From Pseudomonadota bacterium (GTDB lineage Bacteria > Myxococcota > Bradymonadia > UBA4248), in the NCBI GenBank assembly GCA_017629415.1, contig JAGBXG010000502.1, forward strand, positions 1 through 21,198: DNA of 21,198 bases, in the 5' to 3' direction. Under the pieces are notes generated by a model. That model was not told the DNA's origin, did no database searches, and was given only the letters and a program-made list of their open reading frames with translations. A program made the translations under genes and the position numbers. Every line of letters starts with the position of its first letter. The first letter of the stretch is position 1. Below are positions 13,292 to 21,198 of the stretch, piece by piece.

Positions 13292-14065
13292 TTGAACGCC
13301 ATTATTCTTCGCATTACACGCTTGAAAGACTCAGATGCCATTGTCGACTGGCTGACGGACACGGATGTCATTATGACGACATACGCGGCTCGTGTGCAGA
13401 CGTCCAAGGCTTATCCCAATGGTTTGGAACCTCTGTGTGTCTATGAAATTGAACACACTCGGCGGCCTCATCAAGACATGGGACGGCTGACCTCGGCACT
13501 TTGTGTGGAACGGTTTGAAGCACTGACCAGCGATATGCAGGCTTATGCCTGTGCATGTGCTGCGCTTGAAGCGATTGGCAATCTTTGTCCGAACGATACA
13601 CTCGTCTTTGAACTTTTTTCATCACTTTTGGCCACATTGGCGGTGATGAACACCGCCCCTGACTTGGCATTGATGGCATTGACCTGGTTAGAATGTTTTT
13701 TAATGCATCAGTTAGGGACGCTCCCCAATCTCGAAATGTGTGCCCAATGTGCACGAAATCTCGAACAATCGACATGGTTTCAGCAAGAATTGGGGTTTTT
13801 ATGTGCCACATGCGCCCATACACAAACCAATATTCCGGCTTTTGTTTTGTCGGGGATACGCAGATTGCGATATCAGTCGCTGCGTACCACTGTTCAAAAT
13901 GCCTTGAATAAAGGGGATGAACAAAGCAGACTTCGCATTCTGATGCCCATGCTCAAGCTTTTTATGGCTATCATGTGCGATAACAGCAGTCTGACTCGGC
14001 TTAAAGCTCACCGTTTTGTCCTCGAAACCTATGAAATGCCAGCATCAAAAGGAGCAATGCCATGA
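13292..14065 (+). CDS. recO: DNA repair protein RecO, TTG start
   Basis: RecO acts with RecF and RecR to load RecA on single-stranded DNA coated by SSB. The 257-residue protein fits the family: an N-terminal OB-fold (AIILRITRLKDSDAIVDWLT), a helical middle, and a zinc-finger pair CAQC (about 151-154) and CATC (about 173-176). The only plausible start is TTG at 13292: the frame is closed by a TGA 16 nt upstream and there is no ATG or GTG before the OB-fold. No good ribosome binding site is visible, so translation is probably coupled to hemW, which ends 5 nt earlier. The gene overlaps the next one by 4 nt (ATGA). Confidence 0.9.
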   Translation: MNAIILRITRLKDSDAIVDWLTDTDVIMTTYAARVQTSKAYPNGLEPLCVYEIEHTRRPHQDMGRLTSALCVERFEALTSDMQAYACACAALEAIGNLCPNDTLVFELFSSLLATLAVMNTAPDLALMALTWLECFLMHQLGTLPNLEMCAQCARNLEQSTWFQQELGFLCATCAHTQTNIPAFVLSGIRRLRYQSLRTTVQNALNKGDEQSRLRILMPMLKLFMAIMCDNSSLTRLKAHRFVLETYEMPASKGAMP

Positions 14066-14733
14066 AAGAAATGAGCGTTTGCTACATCGTTTGCTTCTTT
14101 TTAACAGCTTTGAGCGTTGCTGTTGTTCCTTTCGGCAGTCCATGGGCAGATATGGCATGGCTGGTCGCCATTTTCAGTTTGATTGCCGTGCCTCTGATAG
14201 CTGTGCGCCGTATTCACCCCAGGGATGAGCTTGAAGCTGGTGCCGCCATTGTCTGGTCATGGAAAGATTTTTTATGGGGTGTTGCTGCCGTTGCCATTTT
14301 GCTGATTCCGGTGGCTTTCGGCAATCACTTCGTGCGTACTGTTCTACAAGGGCTGACTTTTCAATTCGATTGGGCCCATTACAACACCCTTGAAAGTCCC
14401 ATTTATTACGAATTTGCCATCCAAATCTTGTGCGTGGCTTTGCCCGAAGAGTTTTTTTATCGCGGCTATTTACAAACCAACTTGATTCAATGGTTCAAAA
14501 CACGTCCCAAGTGGAATAAGTATGCCCCCATGTTAGCCATCGTCACAGCCAGCGCATGCTTTGCCTTGGCCCATTTGCCAAGCGGCGGCGCCGTCAGATT
14601 GCTGACATTCTTTCCAGGACTCTTGTTTGGATGGTTGCGCTACAAATCCGGCGGCTTGTGCGGTGCCATCTTCTGCCATGCCATGTGCAATATGATGATG
14701 CTGATTTTAAACGTCCATTATTTGAACCATTAA
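14062..14733 (+). CDS. CPBP-family intramembrane glutamic protease
   Basis: This is a membrane protease of the CAAX-protease/bacteriocin-processing (Abi) family. The 223-residue protein has about six hydrophobic segments. The catalytic motifs are present: PEEFFYRG with E129, E130 and R134; FALAHLP with H171; and HAMCN with H206 and N210. AAAGGAG is 7 nt before the ATG, which overlaps the recO stop codon, so it is the third gene of the hemW operon. The substrate is unknown. Some family members in Myxococcota process C-terminal sorting signals, but nothing here shows that. A weak hairpin (14840-14864) follows the gene. Confidence 0.85.
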   Translation: MKEMSVCYIVCFFLTALSVAVVPFGSPWADMAWLVAIFSLIAVPLIAVRRIHPRDELEAGAAIVWSWKDFLWGVAAVAILLIPVAFGNHFVRTVLQGLTFQFDWAHYNTLESPIYYEFAIQILCVALPEEFFYRGYLQTNLIQWFKTRPKWNKYAPMLAIVTASACFALAHLPSGGAVRLLTFFPGLLFGWLRYKSGGLCGAIFCHAMCNMMMLILNVHYLNH

Positions 14734-14783
14734 AACTTTGGTTTTTCGCATTTTTCATCTCTACAATGTACCGCTCCATCCAT

Positions 14784-14808
14784 GATTTGCGATTTTGCGT
14801 ACACCGTG
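14784..14808 (-). repeat. Fragment of the composite dispersed repeat
   Basis: On the minus strand this reads CACGGTGTACGCAAAATCGC and continues AAATC, matching the start of the 58-bp core. It carries the CGCAAATC variant also seen in the 2109-2166 copy. Only about 25 bp are recognisable, in the gap after the CPBP protease gene. Confidence 0.5.
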
Positions 14809-14973
14809 TCGTTTTTTCCAATTGATGAGGCATTTGTTATCGTATTTTTATCTCTCAAATACGAATAAAATTTATCTATTTTCGTTTGTATCCGGCTTGT
14901 GAGAAGGTTTTAAAAAAGCCTTTAATGCTGTCATATTTTTGTCACAGACTTGTCATTACAGACGGAAATCCTC

Positions 14974-17400
14974 ATGTTTAAGAAGATCATTCAGTGGAAC
15001 TATGCAAAACGTTGGATAGTGCTTGGTTTCTTTTTGCTGATCACAGCTCTGGCCGCTCCCAATCTTTTGAAGCTCCGTTTTGACTTTAGTCCGGAAGCCA
15101 TGCTGGAATTCAGCGACGAAGAAATCGCATATCAGGAGGCTTTCAATCAAAAGTTTGAAACGAATCCCAACGTTTTTCTTTTGTTGTTCTCATACCCAGA
15201 TGCTCAAACTGAGGGAGAACTCAATACATTACTAGAAAGTGAGCCACTTAAAGATTTGCGTGAACTGACAAACTTGGTCGAAAAAAACGAGGGGATTGAG
15301 GGCGTTTTCAGTTTATCACGAGTCCCGGACAGCCAAAGTGCAGGTGCAGGCGCACTTTTGACAGGAAAACTTGATCCCATCGTACCCGCAGAAGGTGAAA
15401 TTTCAAAAGAACAGGCGGAAGCCATTCAAATGAAAGTGGAATCTTCTTCTCTTCTGCGCGGCAATCTGATTTCAGAAAATGGCAAATATGCGCTGATTAC
15501 GGCTACGCTTAAAAAGGGTTATGCTGAACCCAATGAATTTTATCCGCTATGGGAAACCATAGATGGAGAAATTGCCAAGTGGAAAGCACTCGATGGCAAT
15601 GAAGGCTATGAAGTCGCCTACGGAGGACTGCCGTATATTCGCGCGGTCACAGTCGATACGATGAAACGTGATCAAATCATGCTTTGGCCTATCGTAGCCG
15701 TGCTTTATGTCATTGCATTGACGATTCTGTTCCGCTCGTTCTGGCAAGCCCTCATGCCGCTCATCAGCATCGGGTGCGTCATTGTCTGGGCTATTGGCAT
15801 TATGGTGTGGGTCGATATGCCTGTGACCATGATCAATAACACATTGCCCTTACTCATCCTGGTTATCGGCGTCACCAACGGCATTTATGTGGTCATGAGA
15901 ATGCTGGATGAACGGCGTAAAGGCAAACTTAAGCCTCAAGCTGTGACAGACGGCGTTTATCGCGTCGCATTGGCAACCCTGCTGACAACAGCAACAACAA
16001 GTATCGGTTTTGGCTCCCTGCTCATCGCCAAAACCAAAATATTAAACGGCTTTGGCGGCATTACAGCTCTGGCGGTTATGCTTATCTATGTGGCCATTAT
16101 ATTCCTCATGCCCCAAATCGTATCGTTCATCAAACTGGAACCACGCAAAGGTCCCTCTGCTGATGAAGCCCGTGAAGACGGATTACTCGAAAATTTCCTC
16201 GGCAAACTGGCGGATTTCACTATCAAATACCGCAAAATGATTATTGTCGGTGCCGTTGCACTTCTCATCGGATGTCTTGCATTTGCATCACAAATTCGAT
16301 TTGACAGCAAAGTCAATGACGTGTTCCAAGAAGATCATCCCATTACAATGACGAACAGCATTATTGAAAAACATCTCGGCGGTATGCTGCCTGTCGAAAT
16401 CGATATCTGGGCAGAAAATGAAGAAAATTTCTTCCGAAAAGTCGAAAATATGACGACGGTTTGCCATCTGCAAAAAGATATCAACAAACTTGATGGCATT
16501 CTGAGTTCAATTTCGATCTGCAATATGCTGGAAGAAGGCGGTTTGACCTGGGACAGCGAAGAAACACCGACCCAAGGTGCCCTTTCAGGGCTCTTACTCG
16601 GTATCCGCAGACTGCAACCCGCACAGTACAACAGCTATATCACTCCCGATGGTAGCAATCTTCATATCAGCCTGCGTATTCCTGACAACGGTTACGAAAA
16701 TTCCAAAAAAATCATTGCCAACATCAAAGACCTGGCAAACCAACAGTTTGGAAGCACCCCCATTCAATATCGTCTGACAGGTATTGGCTATAATTCAACA
16801 CTCGGTCTTGATCATTTCATGACCGATTTATTCTCCTCTTTGCTGACGGCTTTTCTCATTATTTTTGCCTTGCTGTTTATTGCATTCCGGTCATTCAGCT
16901 CCGGTTTTGTCGCCATTCTGCCCAATCTGATTCCCATCAGCATGACGCTGGCGATTTTGCCCATCTATGGCTACAACCTCAACACAACTTCAGTCCTCGT
17001 ATTTACCATCAGCATCGGTCTTGCCGTTGACAATTCCATTCACATTATTACGCGTGTCCGTCAGGAATACCGAGGCGATCGCACCGTTAACGAAGCGCTT
17101 CGCATTGCCATGCGCAGCTCGGGACGCGCCATCATGCAGTCCAATACCATGCTTTGCTCCGGCCTTATCGTGCTCGCCCTTTCAGACTTCGATCCCATTC
17201 TCCGCGTCGGCGTTCTGACCATTACTACCATCGTTGCGGCTCTCATTGTCACCATGCTCGTCCTGCCTGCCGAAATTGCCTGTATAGGACATAAAATGCG
17301 TCTGCCGCGTTTTGCGCATGAAGCGAACGCTCAGGATTCTCAGGATTCTCAAGCTTCTCAGGACACAACCGATGAAACCAAAGAAGTTTCGGAAGCATAA
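14974..17400 (+). CDS. RND/MMPL-type membrane transporter
   Basis: This is a large inner-membrane exporter-like protein of 808 residues with two similar halves. Each half has one membrane helix (about 14-31 and 425-445), a periplasmic domain, and a five-helix bundle (about 234-385 and 640-785). Features such as LVIGVTNGIYVVMRMLDERR and the second-half equivalent ISIGLAVDNSIHIITRVRQE match the MMPL/sterol-sensing-like RND group that moves lipids or hydrophobic molecules. A TTG eight codons upstream (14950) keeps the frame open, but the ATG at 14974 with GGAA in front is preferred. The C-terminal tail is rich in Gln, Asp and Ser. It is monocistronic and convergent with the ABC-F gene. The substrate is not deducible; hopanoid or lipid transport is one possibility. 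Confidence 0.88.
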   Translation: MFKKIIQWNYAKRWIVLGFFLLITALAAPNLLKLRFDFSPEAMLEFSDEEIAYQEAFNQKFETNPNVFLLLFSYPDAQTEGELNTLLESEPLKDLRELTNLVEKNEGIEGVFSLSRVPDSQSAGAGALLTGKLDPIVPAEGEISKEQAEAIQMKVESSSLLRGNLISENGKYALITATLKKGYAEPNEFYPLWETIDGEIAKWKALDGNEGYEVAYGGLPYIRAVTVDTMKRDQIMLWPIVAVLYVIALTILFRSFWQALMPLISIGCVIVWAIGIMVWVDMPVTMINNTLPLLILVIGVTNGIYVVMRMLDERRKGKLKPQAVTDGVYRVALATLLTTATTSIGFGSLLIAKTKILNGFGGITALAVMLIYVAIIFLMPQIVSFIKLEPRKGPSADEAREDGLLENFLGKLADFTIKYRKMIIVGAVALLIGCLAFASQIRFDSKVNDVFQEDHPITMTNSIIEKHLGGMLPVEIDIWAENEENFFRKVENMTTVCHLQKDINKLDGILSSISICNMLEEGGLTWDSEETPTQGALSGLLLGIRRLQPAQYNSYITPDGSNLHISLRIPDNGYENSKKIIANIKDLANQQFGSTPIQYRLTGIGYNSTLGLDHFMTDLFSSLLTAFLIIFALLFIAFRSFSSGFVAILPNLIPISMTLAILPIYGYNLNTTSVLVFTISIGLAVDNSIHIITRVRQEYRGDRTVNEALRIAMRSSGRAIMQSNTMLCSGLIVLALSDFDPILRVGVLTITTIVAALIVTMLVLPAEIACIGHKMRLPRFAHEANAQDSQDSQASQDTTDETKEVSEA

Positions 17401-17447
17401 ATTTTTGTGGGATGCAAAGTTCTTTTGGGGCTCTGCATCAACCTGCG

Positions 17448-17490
17448 CCAAGGGGGATAAGCCCCTTGGAAGCCACCATCGATTTGACGT
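17448..17490 (-). repeat. Fragment of the composite dispersed repeat (leading hairpin module)
   Basis: CCAAGGGG (17448-17455) and CCCCTTGG (17462-17469) form an 8-bp hairpin. It is followed by GAAGCCACCATCGATTTGAC, which resembles 498-515 near the insertion-sequence end. The hairpin may also help end transcription of the transporter gene, though no T-run follows. Confidence 0.65.
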
Positions 17491-17496
17491 TTAAGC

Positions 17497-17539
17497 AAAA
17501 AAAAAGGGCGGTGTATGAAGCGAAGCGACATAGCCGCCC
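17497..17539 (-). terminator. Terminator of the ABC-F gene built on a repeat-family palindrome
   Basis: GGGCGG (17506-17511) and CCGCCC (17534-17539) close a hairpin with nine A residues beside it at 17497-17505, giving a U-tract on the minus strand. Inside, GTATG...CATAG shows that the hairpin is a member of the GCGTAT/ATAGC family. Confidence 0.8.
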
Positions 17540-17540
17540 A

Positions 17541-17584
17541 GCGCAAGGCGTATGCCGTTCCCGAAGGGGACGGCATAGCCGCGC
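17541..17584 (+). repeat. GCGTAT/ATAGC palindrome with a 12-bp stem
   Basis: TATGCCGTTCCC (17551-17562) pairs with GGGGACGGCATA (17566-17577) around GAA, with one G-U pair. The flanks are GGCG and GCC, and outer GCGC arms also pair. It ends two bases before the ABC-F stop codon. Confidence 0.85.
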
Positions 17585-17585
17585 T

Positions 17586-19523
17586 TTAAAACGTATTTTT
17601 CTCAAAGGCTGCCAAAGCTTCATCAAGTTCAGCCTGCGCCATCATCCAGTCTTCGAGCGTTGCATCGAGTTCGGTTTGCGCAGCTGCTTTGGTTGTCGTC
17701 AATTCTTTGATGCGCGCACTGTTTTTGTAAGTTTCGGGATCGGCCAGTGCCTCGTCAATTTCGGCAATTTGGGTTTCGAGTTCGGTCGTACGATTCTCGA
17801 GTTTTTTGACACGATCTGAGAGATGTTTCGTGGCCTTCTTGAGCGCTTCACGTTGTTGTGCAGATTCAATGCGGCGCTTCTTTTTGGCATTTTGAGATTC
17901 CAATTCCGGCGAAGCTGCTTGCATTTCAGCCTGGCGCGCAGCCATAAATGCTTCATGCTCGCTGTAGGTTCCTTCAAAAATATCGATTTTGCCGTTTTCA
18001 ATCGATGCAATTTTATTGCAGACCTTATCGATAAACCAACGATCGTGCGAAATGACAACGATGGTGCCGGGATAATCCCTGAGAGCCTGTTCAAGCGCCT
18101 CGCGAGAATCGAGATCGAGATGGTTGGTAGGCTCGTCAAGCAGCAAAAGATTGGGCGCGCGAAGCAGTATTTTGGCTAACGCCAGTTTATTCTTTTCACC
18201 GCCTGAAAGAATCGATACAGGTTTGTCGACATCTTCGTTTGTGAACAGAAAAGCTCCAAGTGCGGCGCGCAGCATGGTCATATTGATCGTATTGGGCAAA
18301 TCGGCACCGGCTTCTTCAAGCAAAGTGCGCTTGAAATCCAAAGCATCGATCTGATGCTGTGCAAAGTGTGCCAGATGCACGCGATCCGCAAGCAAACGCT
18401 CACCTTCAAACGGAATGATATTGGCCAGCATTTTAATCAGTGTCGATTTGCCGGCACCATTGGGGGCCACAAGCGCCAGTTTGTCGCCACGATAAATGCG
18501 AAAATCGAGATTTCGATAAACCACATTATCGTCATAAGCTTTGCTGGCATTTCTAAGTTCAAGCAGGATTTGGGGCGGTCTTTCGGGCTGCGGAAAATGA
18601 AAATGAATTTTACGCCGATTTTGGAGCAGCTGAACAGATTCCATCTTTTCGATCTGTTTGACACGGCTTTGGACTTGCTTGGCTTTGGTGGCTTTGTATC
18701 GGAATCGTTCGATAAAAGCTTGTTTCTCGGCAATTGCCTGACGCTGCATTTCGGCTGTTTTTTCGAGTTGCGCTTCGAGGGCCTCGCGCATTTCCAAATA
18801 ATGATCGTAATTGCCAGGGAATTGCAGCAGACCGTTGGCATCGAGCGCGGCAACGCCATCAATCACATGATTGAGAAAGGCACGATCGTGGCTGACGATG
18901 AGAAGAACACCGGGATATCCAGCCAAAAAAGACTCGAGCCATGCCAAAGATTCCATATCGAGATGGTTGGTCGGTTCGTCTAACAACAGCAAATCGGGTT
19001 TAGCCAGAAGCAGACGTGCCAACAGAATACGCATCTGCCATCCGCCGGAGAATTCAGTCGTCAATTTGTTAAATTCTTCGTTTCGAAAACCAAGTGATGC
19101 CATAATCGACTGAGCTTCGGCGCGCAGGCTATAACCGCCAGCTGTTTCAAAAGCATGCTGGGCAGCTCCTAAAGCCTCGATATTTTCATCGGATGGATTG
19201 TTTTGAACTTTGAGCTCAAGAGCTTCAATTTCGGCTTCCAAGTCAAGCACCGCTTTTTTACCGGAAAGCACCAGGTCAAGCGCGGGACATGTCTCAAGAG
19301 ACGTGATTTCTTGCGGCAAATAACCGATTGTCATCGATTTCGGAATGATGACTTTGCCACCATCCGGATCGAGTTCGCCGGCAATGATACGAAGCAATGT
19401 CGATTTGCCTGCGCCATTGTGACCGACAAGCGCCGTTCGTTGAAAACGGTCGATTTGCCATGTCAAGTCATCGAAAAGATTTTGAGCACCAAAGTATTTT
19501 GTAAGACCAGAAACTTGAATCAT
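17586..19523 (-). CDS. ABC-F family ATPase (YheS/Uup-like ribosome-associated)
   Basis: ABC-F proteins are soluble twin-ATPase factors that act at the ribosome E site, relieving stalls or giving antibiotic protection. The 645-residue protein has no membrane segments. Domain 1 has Walker A GHNGAGKST (34-42), signature FSGGWQMR (158-165), Walker B LLLLDEPTNHLD (178-189) and SHDR (211-214). A charged linker (~245-305) follows. Domain 2 has APNGAGKST (353-361), LSGGEK (439-444), LLLDEPTNHLD (460-470) and SHDRWF. A coiled-coil tail spans about 545-645. The architecture is closest to YheS/Uup housekeeping members; a resistance role cannot be excluded. No strong ribosome binding site is visible; two hairpins and a short reading frame lie in its leader. 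Confidence 0.92.
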   Translation of the reverse strand: MIQVSGLTKYFGAQNLFDDLTWQIDRFQRTALVGHNGAGKSTLLRIIAGELDPDGGKVIIPKSMTIGYLPQEITSLETCPALDLVLSGKKAVLDLEAEIEALELKVQNNPSDENIEALGAAQHAFETAGGYSLRAEAQSIMASLGFRNEEFNKLTTEFSGGWQMRILLARLLLAKPDLLLLDEPTNHLDMESLAWLESFLAGYPGVLLIVSHDRAFLNHVIDGVAALDANGLLQFPGNYDHYLEMREALEAQLEKTAEMQRQAIAEKQAFIERFRYKATKAKQVQSRVKQIEKMESVQLLQNRRKIHFHFPQPERPPQILLELRNASKAYDDNVVYRNLDFRIYRGDKLALVAPNGAGKSTLIKMLANIIPFEGERLLADRVHLAHFAQHQIDALDFKRTLLEEAGADLPNTINMTMLRAALGAFLFTNEDVDKPVSILSGGEKNKLALAKILLRAPNLLLLDEPTNHLDLDSREALEQALRDYPGTIVVISHDRWFIDKVCNKIASIENGKIDIFEGTYSEHEAFMAARQAEMQAASPELESQNAKKKRRIESAQQREALKKATKHLSDRVKKLENRTTELETQIAEIDEALADPETYKNSARIKELTTTKAAAQTELDATLEDWMMAQAELDEALAAFEKNTF

Positions 19524-19548
19524 AAAACTTATTTAACTGAAATGTTAT

Positions 19549-19618
19549 CAGGCTTATGCCTGTGTTGACCCGGCAACGTACACCGTAAAGGCACCTCAAA
19601 TGGTGCCTTATAAGCCAT
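19549..19618 (-). promoter_or_regulatory. ABC-F leader: two hairpins within a 29-codon upstream frame
   Basis: Hairpin 1 is AAGGCACC (19588-19595) with GGTGCCTT (19602-19609). Hairpin 2 is CAGGC (19549-19553) with GCCTG (19558-19562). Both fall inside a 29-codon minus-strand frame (ATG at 19618, stop at 19529) that ends 5 nt before the ABC-F start. No ribosome binding site precedes the small frame. Ribosome-mediated attenuation is known for some ABC-F genes, but here it is only a suggestion. Confidence 0.3.
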
Positions 19619-19750
19619 TATAACAGTAATGCGATGGAATCTTGCATGAATGATGGCTTTTCGGAAATTTATGAAGCGGTTGTTTGCCTTGTGGCTTTTG
19701 GCCTCATTCATACAAAGCATATTCATACTTTGCGGATATGCTTTATTTGA

Positions 19751-19837
19751 GCGCGGCTATGCCGGCCTTTCGGCCGCCATACGCCTTGCGCTGCGCGGTT
19801 ATTTCGCCCAAAAGGGCTCAATACACCGCGCTTTTTT
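19751..19837 (-). repeat. Two GCGTAT/ATAGC-family palindromes, the second followed by a T-run
   Basis: Unit 1 (19755-19785) has GGCTATGCCGGCC-TTT-CGGCCGCCATACGCC with one mismatch in the stem. Unit 2 (19793-19831) has outer arms GCGCGGT and ACCGCGC and inner arms CGCCC/GGGC. T6 follows at 19832-19837, so unit 2 could act as a plus-strand terminator, although no plus-strand gene precedes it. Confidence 0.75.
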
Positions 19838-20052
19838 CTTGGGGGGCCGCCTCTTGGAACTCACAAGGATATTGGTTTTGTAGAGTAACTGAGTACGAAT
19901 CACTGACATCTTAAGATGAATTATAGCCTATTTTTATTGCCTGCATGACAAATGCGCATCCGTGCTTAAAGATGTATAAGTACCACGGACTTTCATAATG
20001 CCGATGGATATTTCATCACAAATCGACAATATCTCAATACGAATGGAATGCC

Positions 20053-21090
20053 ATGATAGATAAGCTTTTTGAAACACAGAATGTCTCGGATGCCGATTTG
20101 AGTCGGCTGATAGATTTAGAGGATGGAGCACGGCTTTTTGAACGTGCGATGGAGCGTCGCCGCGAATTTTATGGCAACACAGTATATTTTCGCGGGTTAT
20201 TAGAAATCACAAATTATTGCCGAAATAACTGTTTTTATTGTGGCTTGCGAGCCGCCAATCATGAGGTAACGCGTTACCGACTGACACCGGAAGACATTGT
20301 TACCACATGTGATGAGGGGTACAGGCTCGGTTTTAGAACATTTGTGCTTCAGGGCGGTGAAGATCGTGCGTTCAGCGATGAGATCGTCGCCGATATCGTA
20401 CGCGAAATCATGTCTCATCATCCCGATTGTGCCGTAACTTTATCTCTAGGAGAAAAGAGTCCGGAAACGTACGAACTTTGGTATCGCGCCGGGGCACGGC
20501 GTTATTTGCTGCGGCATGAGGCTGCCTGCAAACGTCTTTATCAACAGCTTCATCCCGAAACCATGTCTCACGAAAATCGCGTGATTTGCCTTAAAACACT
20601 GAAAGCCATCGGCTATCAGACAGGGGCAGGCTTTATGGTGGGGGCGCCGCATCAGACAATCAATGATATCATTGCCGATATTCGTTTTTTACAAGAATTA
20701 AAGCCGGATATGATTGGGATTGGTCCTTTTATTCCATGTTCCGGCACACCGATGTCTTCGTTTGAAGCAGGCAGTCTCAAGCGTACACTTAATCTGTTGG
20801 CAATATTACGTTTGATGTTTCCGCGTGGTTGACTGCCATCGACGACGGCACTGGGTACGCTGGTGCCAGGCGGACGTCTGCTGGGATTACAAGCCGGTGC
20901 CAATGTCGTCATGCCCAATTTAACGCCGGCCAGTGTGCGCAAATTTTATGCGATTTATGACAATAAGCTGGCAACCGGAGCCGAATCTGCACAAAGCCTC
21001 GATTTGCTTCGCAAAGAAATGGCATCTGTCGGCTTTGAACTGGTCAGTCATCGCGGTGACAGGGCAGATTTTGGCCTACAAAATACGTAA
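20053..21090 (+). pseudogene. hydE: [FeFe]-hydrogenase maturase HydE, interrupted by an in-frame TGA (codon 260)
   Basis: HydE is the radical SAM enzyme that works with HydF and HydG to build the 2Fe subcluster of [FeFe]-hydrogenase. The full frame is 346 codons, normal for the family. The N-terminal part shows CRNNCFYC with Cys56, Cys60 and Cys63 for the [4Fe-4S] cluster, FVLQGGED, SLGEKS, the RRYLLRHEAA region and GPFIP. After TGA at 20830-20832 the same frame continues without a shift: LPSTTALGTLVPGGR, then AGANVVMPNLTP and FYAIYDNK, all HydE-typical. Only this one codon breaks the gene. It may be a nonsense mutation, a sequence error or recoded UGA; a small hairpin lies 14 nt beyond. hydF and hydG are not in the window. 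GGAA precedes the ATG. Confidence 0.85.
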
Positions 21091-21104
21091 GTCCTCATTG
21101 CAGG

Positions 21105-21198
21105 TTCCAAGGGGCTCAGCCCATTGGCGGGGTTTGGGGTCACGGCGTACGCAAAGTCACAAAAGACTTACGAAGTGGTATGTCGCGGGGACGAAAAA
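21105..21198 (+). repeat. Composite dispersed repeat, copy 3 (core 21141-21198, cut by window end)
   Basis: A leading palindrome, CCAAGGGGCT-C-AGCCCATTGG (21107-21127), is followed by the 58-bp core that matches the reverse complement of 583-640 with one mismatch. It begins 15 nt after the hydE stop codon. In copy 1 the sequence continues with a second hairpin; here the window ends first. Confidence 0.88.

Larger units (their letters stand above)
19524..20052. other. Repeat-rich gap between the ABC-F gene and hydE
   Basis: This 529-bp divergent gap holds the ABC-F leader with two hairpins (19549-19609), two palindrome-family hairpins (19751-19837), and an AT-rich stretch before hydE. That stretch has only a weak inverted repeat, GATATT/AATATC (20007-20033). 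A 77-codon frame on the plus strand (19650-19883) is largely made of repeat sequence and is not supported. No convincing promoter was found for either flanking gene. Confidence 0.6.

Noticed and set aside
19650..19883. 77-codon plus-strand frame starting with a basic and hydrophobic stretch
   Set aside because: More than half of it is palindromic repeat sequence; no homology is recognisable and no ribosome binding site precedes it.
20830..20832. TGA read as tryptophan (alternative genetic code)
   Set aside because: TGA ends recJ and recO at family-typical lengths and Trp is encoded by TGG throughout, so TGA is a normal stop here.
20863..21090. Separate small gene after the hydE TGA (GTG start)
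   Set aside because: It is the in-frame continuation of HydE homology, not an independent gene, and has no ribosome binding site.

Overview
The window looks like chromosome of a Gram-negative bacterium from the deltaproteobacterial/Myxococcota side of the tree. It has an outer-membrane beta-barrel protein with a signal peptide, a SecD-SecF-YajC set, and a GTPase that matches the myxobacterial polarity GTPase MglA residue for residue at its functional sites. A [FeFe]-hydrogenase maturase gene (hydE) suggests anaerobic, hydrogen-related metabolism. The lineage is an inference from gene content and was not computed.

Layout. 1-730: the 3' end of an IS256-type insertion sequence set in a nest of dispersed repeats. 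735-1914 (minus): a small outer-membrane barrel protein and an XRE-type regulator. 2260-5116 (minus): a recJ - small membrane protein - trmB operon. 5117-5503: a gap filled with hairpin repeats and a terminator. 5504-9210 (minus): yajC-secD-secF, the accessory complex of the Sec translocon. 9479-10889 (minus): an RluA-type pseudouridine synthase and mglA, separated by a terminator. 10890-11460: a long gap holding a candidate structured RNA with its own terminator. 11461-11824 (plus): tRNA-Pro(TGG), tRNA-Arg(TCT) and rpmG (L33) behind a stable-RNA-like promoter. 12060-14733 (plus): a hemW-recO-CPBP protease operon. 14974-17400 (plus): an RND/MMPL-type transporter, convergent with an ABC-F ATPase (17586-19523, minus). 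19524-20052: a repeat-rich gap. 20053-21090 (plus): hydE, interrupted by one in-frame TGA. The window ends inside another copy of the repeat seen near its start.

Most genes are core housekeeping: protein export, recombination and repair, tRNA and rRNA modification, translation. The unusual content lies between genes and in hydE. Two dispersed repeat families fill almost every large gap. One is a set of about nine short palindromes that keep the pattern GCGTAT-stem-loop-stem-ATAGC while the stem sequence changes and stays self-complementary. The other is a composite element with a 58-bp core that is nearly identical at the two ends of the window. The best leads are the UGA at codon 260 of hydE (nonsense mutation, sequencing error or recoding), the covarying palindrome family, and the structured RNA at about 11073-11270, whose closing stem and terminator compete for the same strand.
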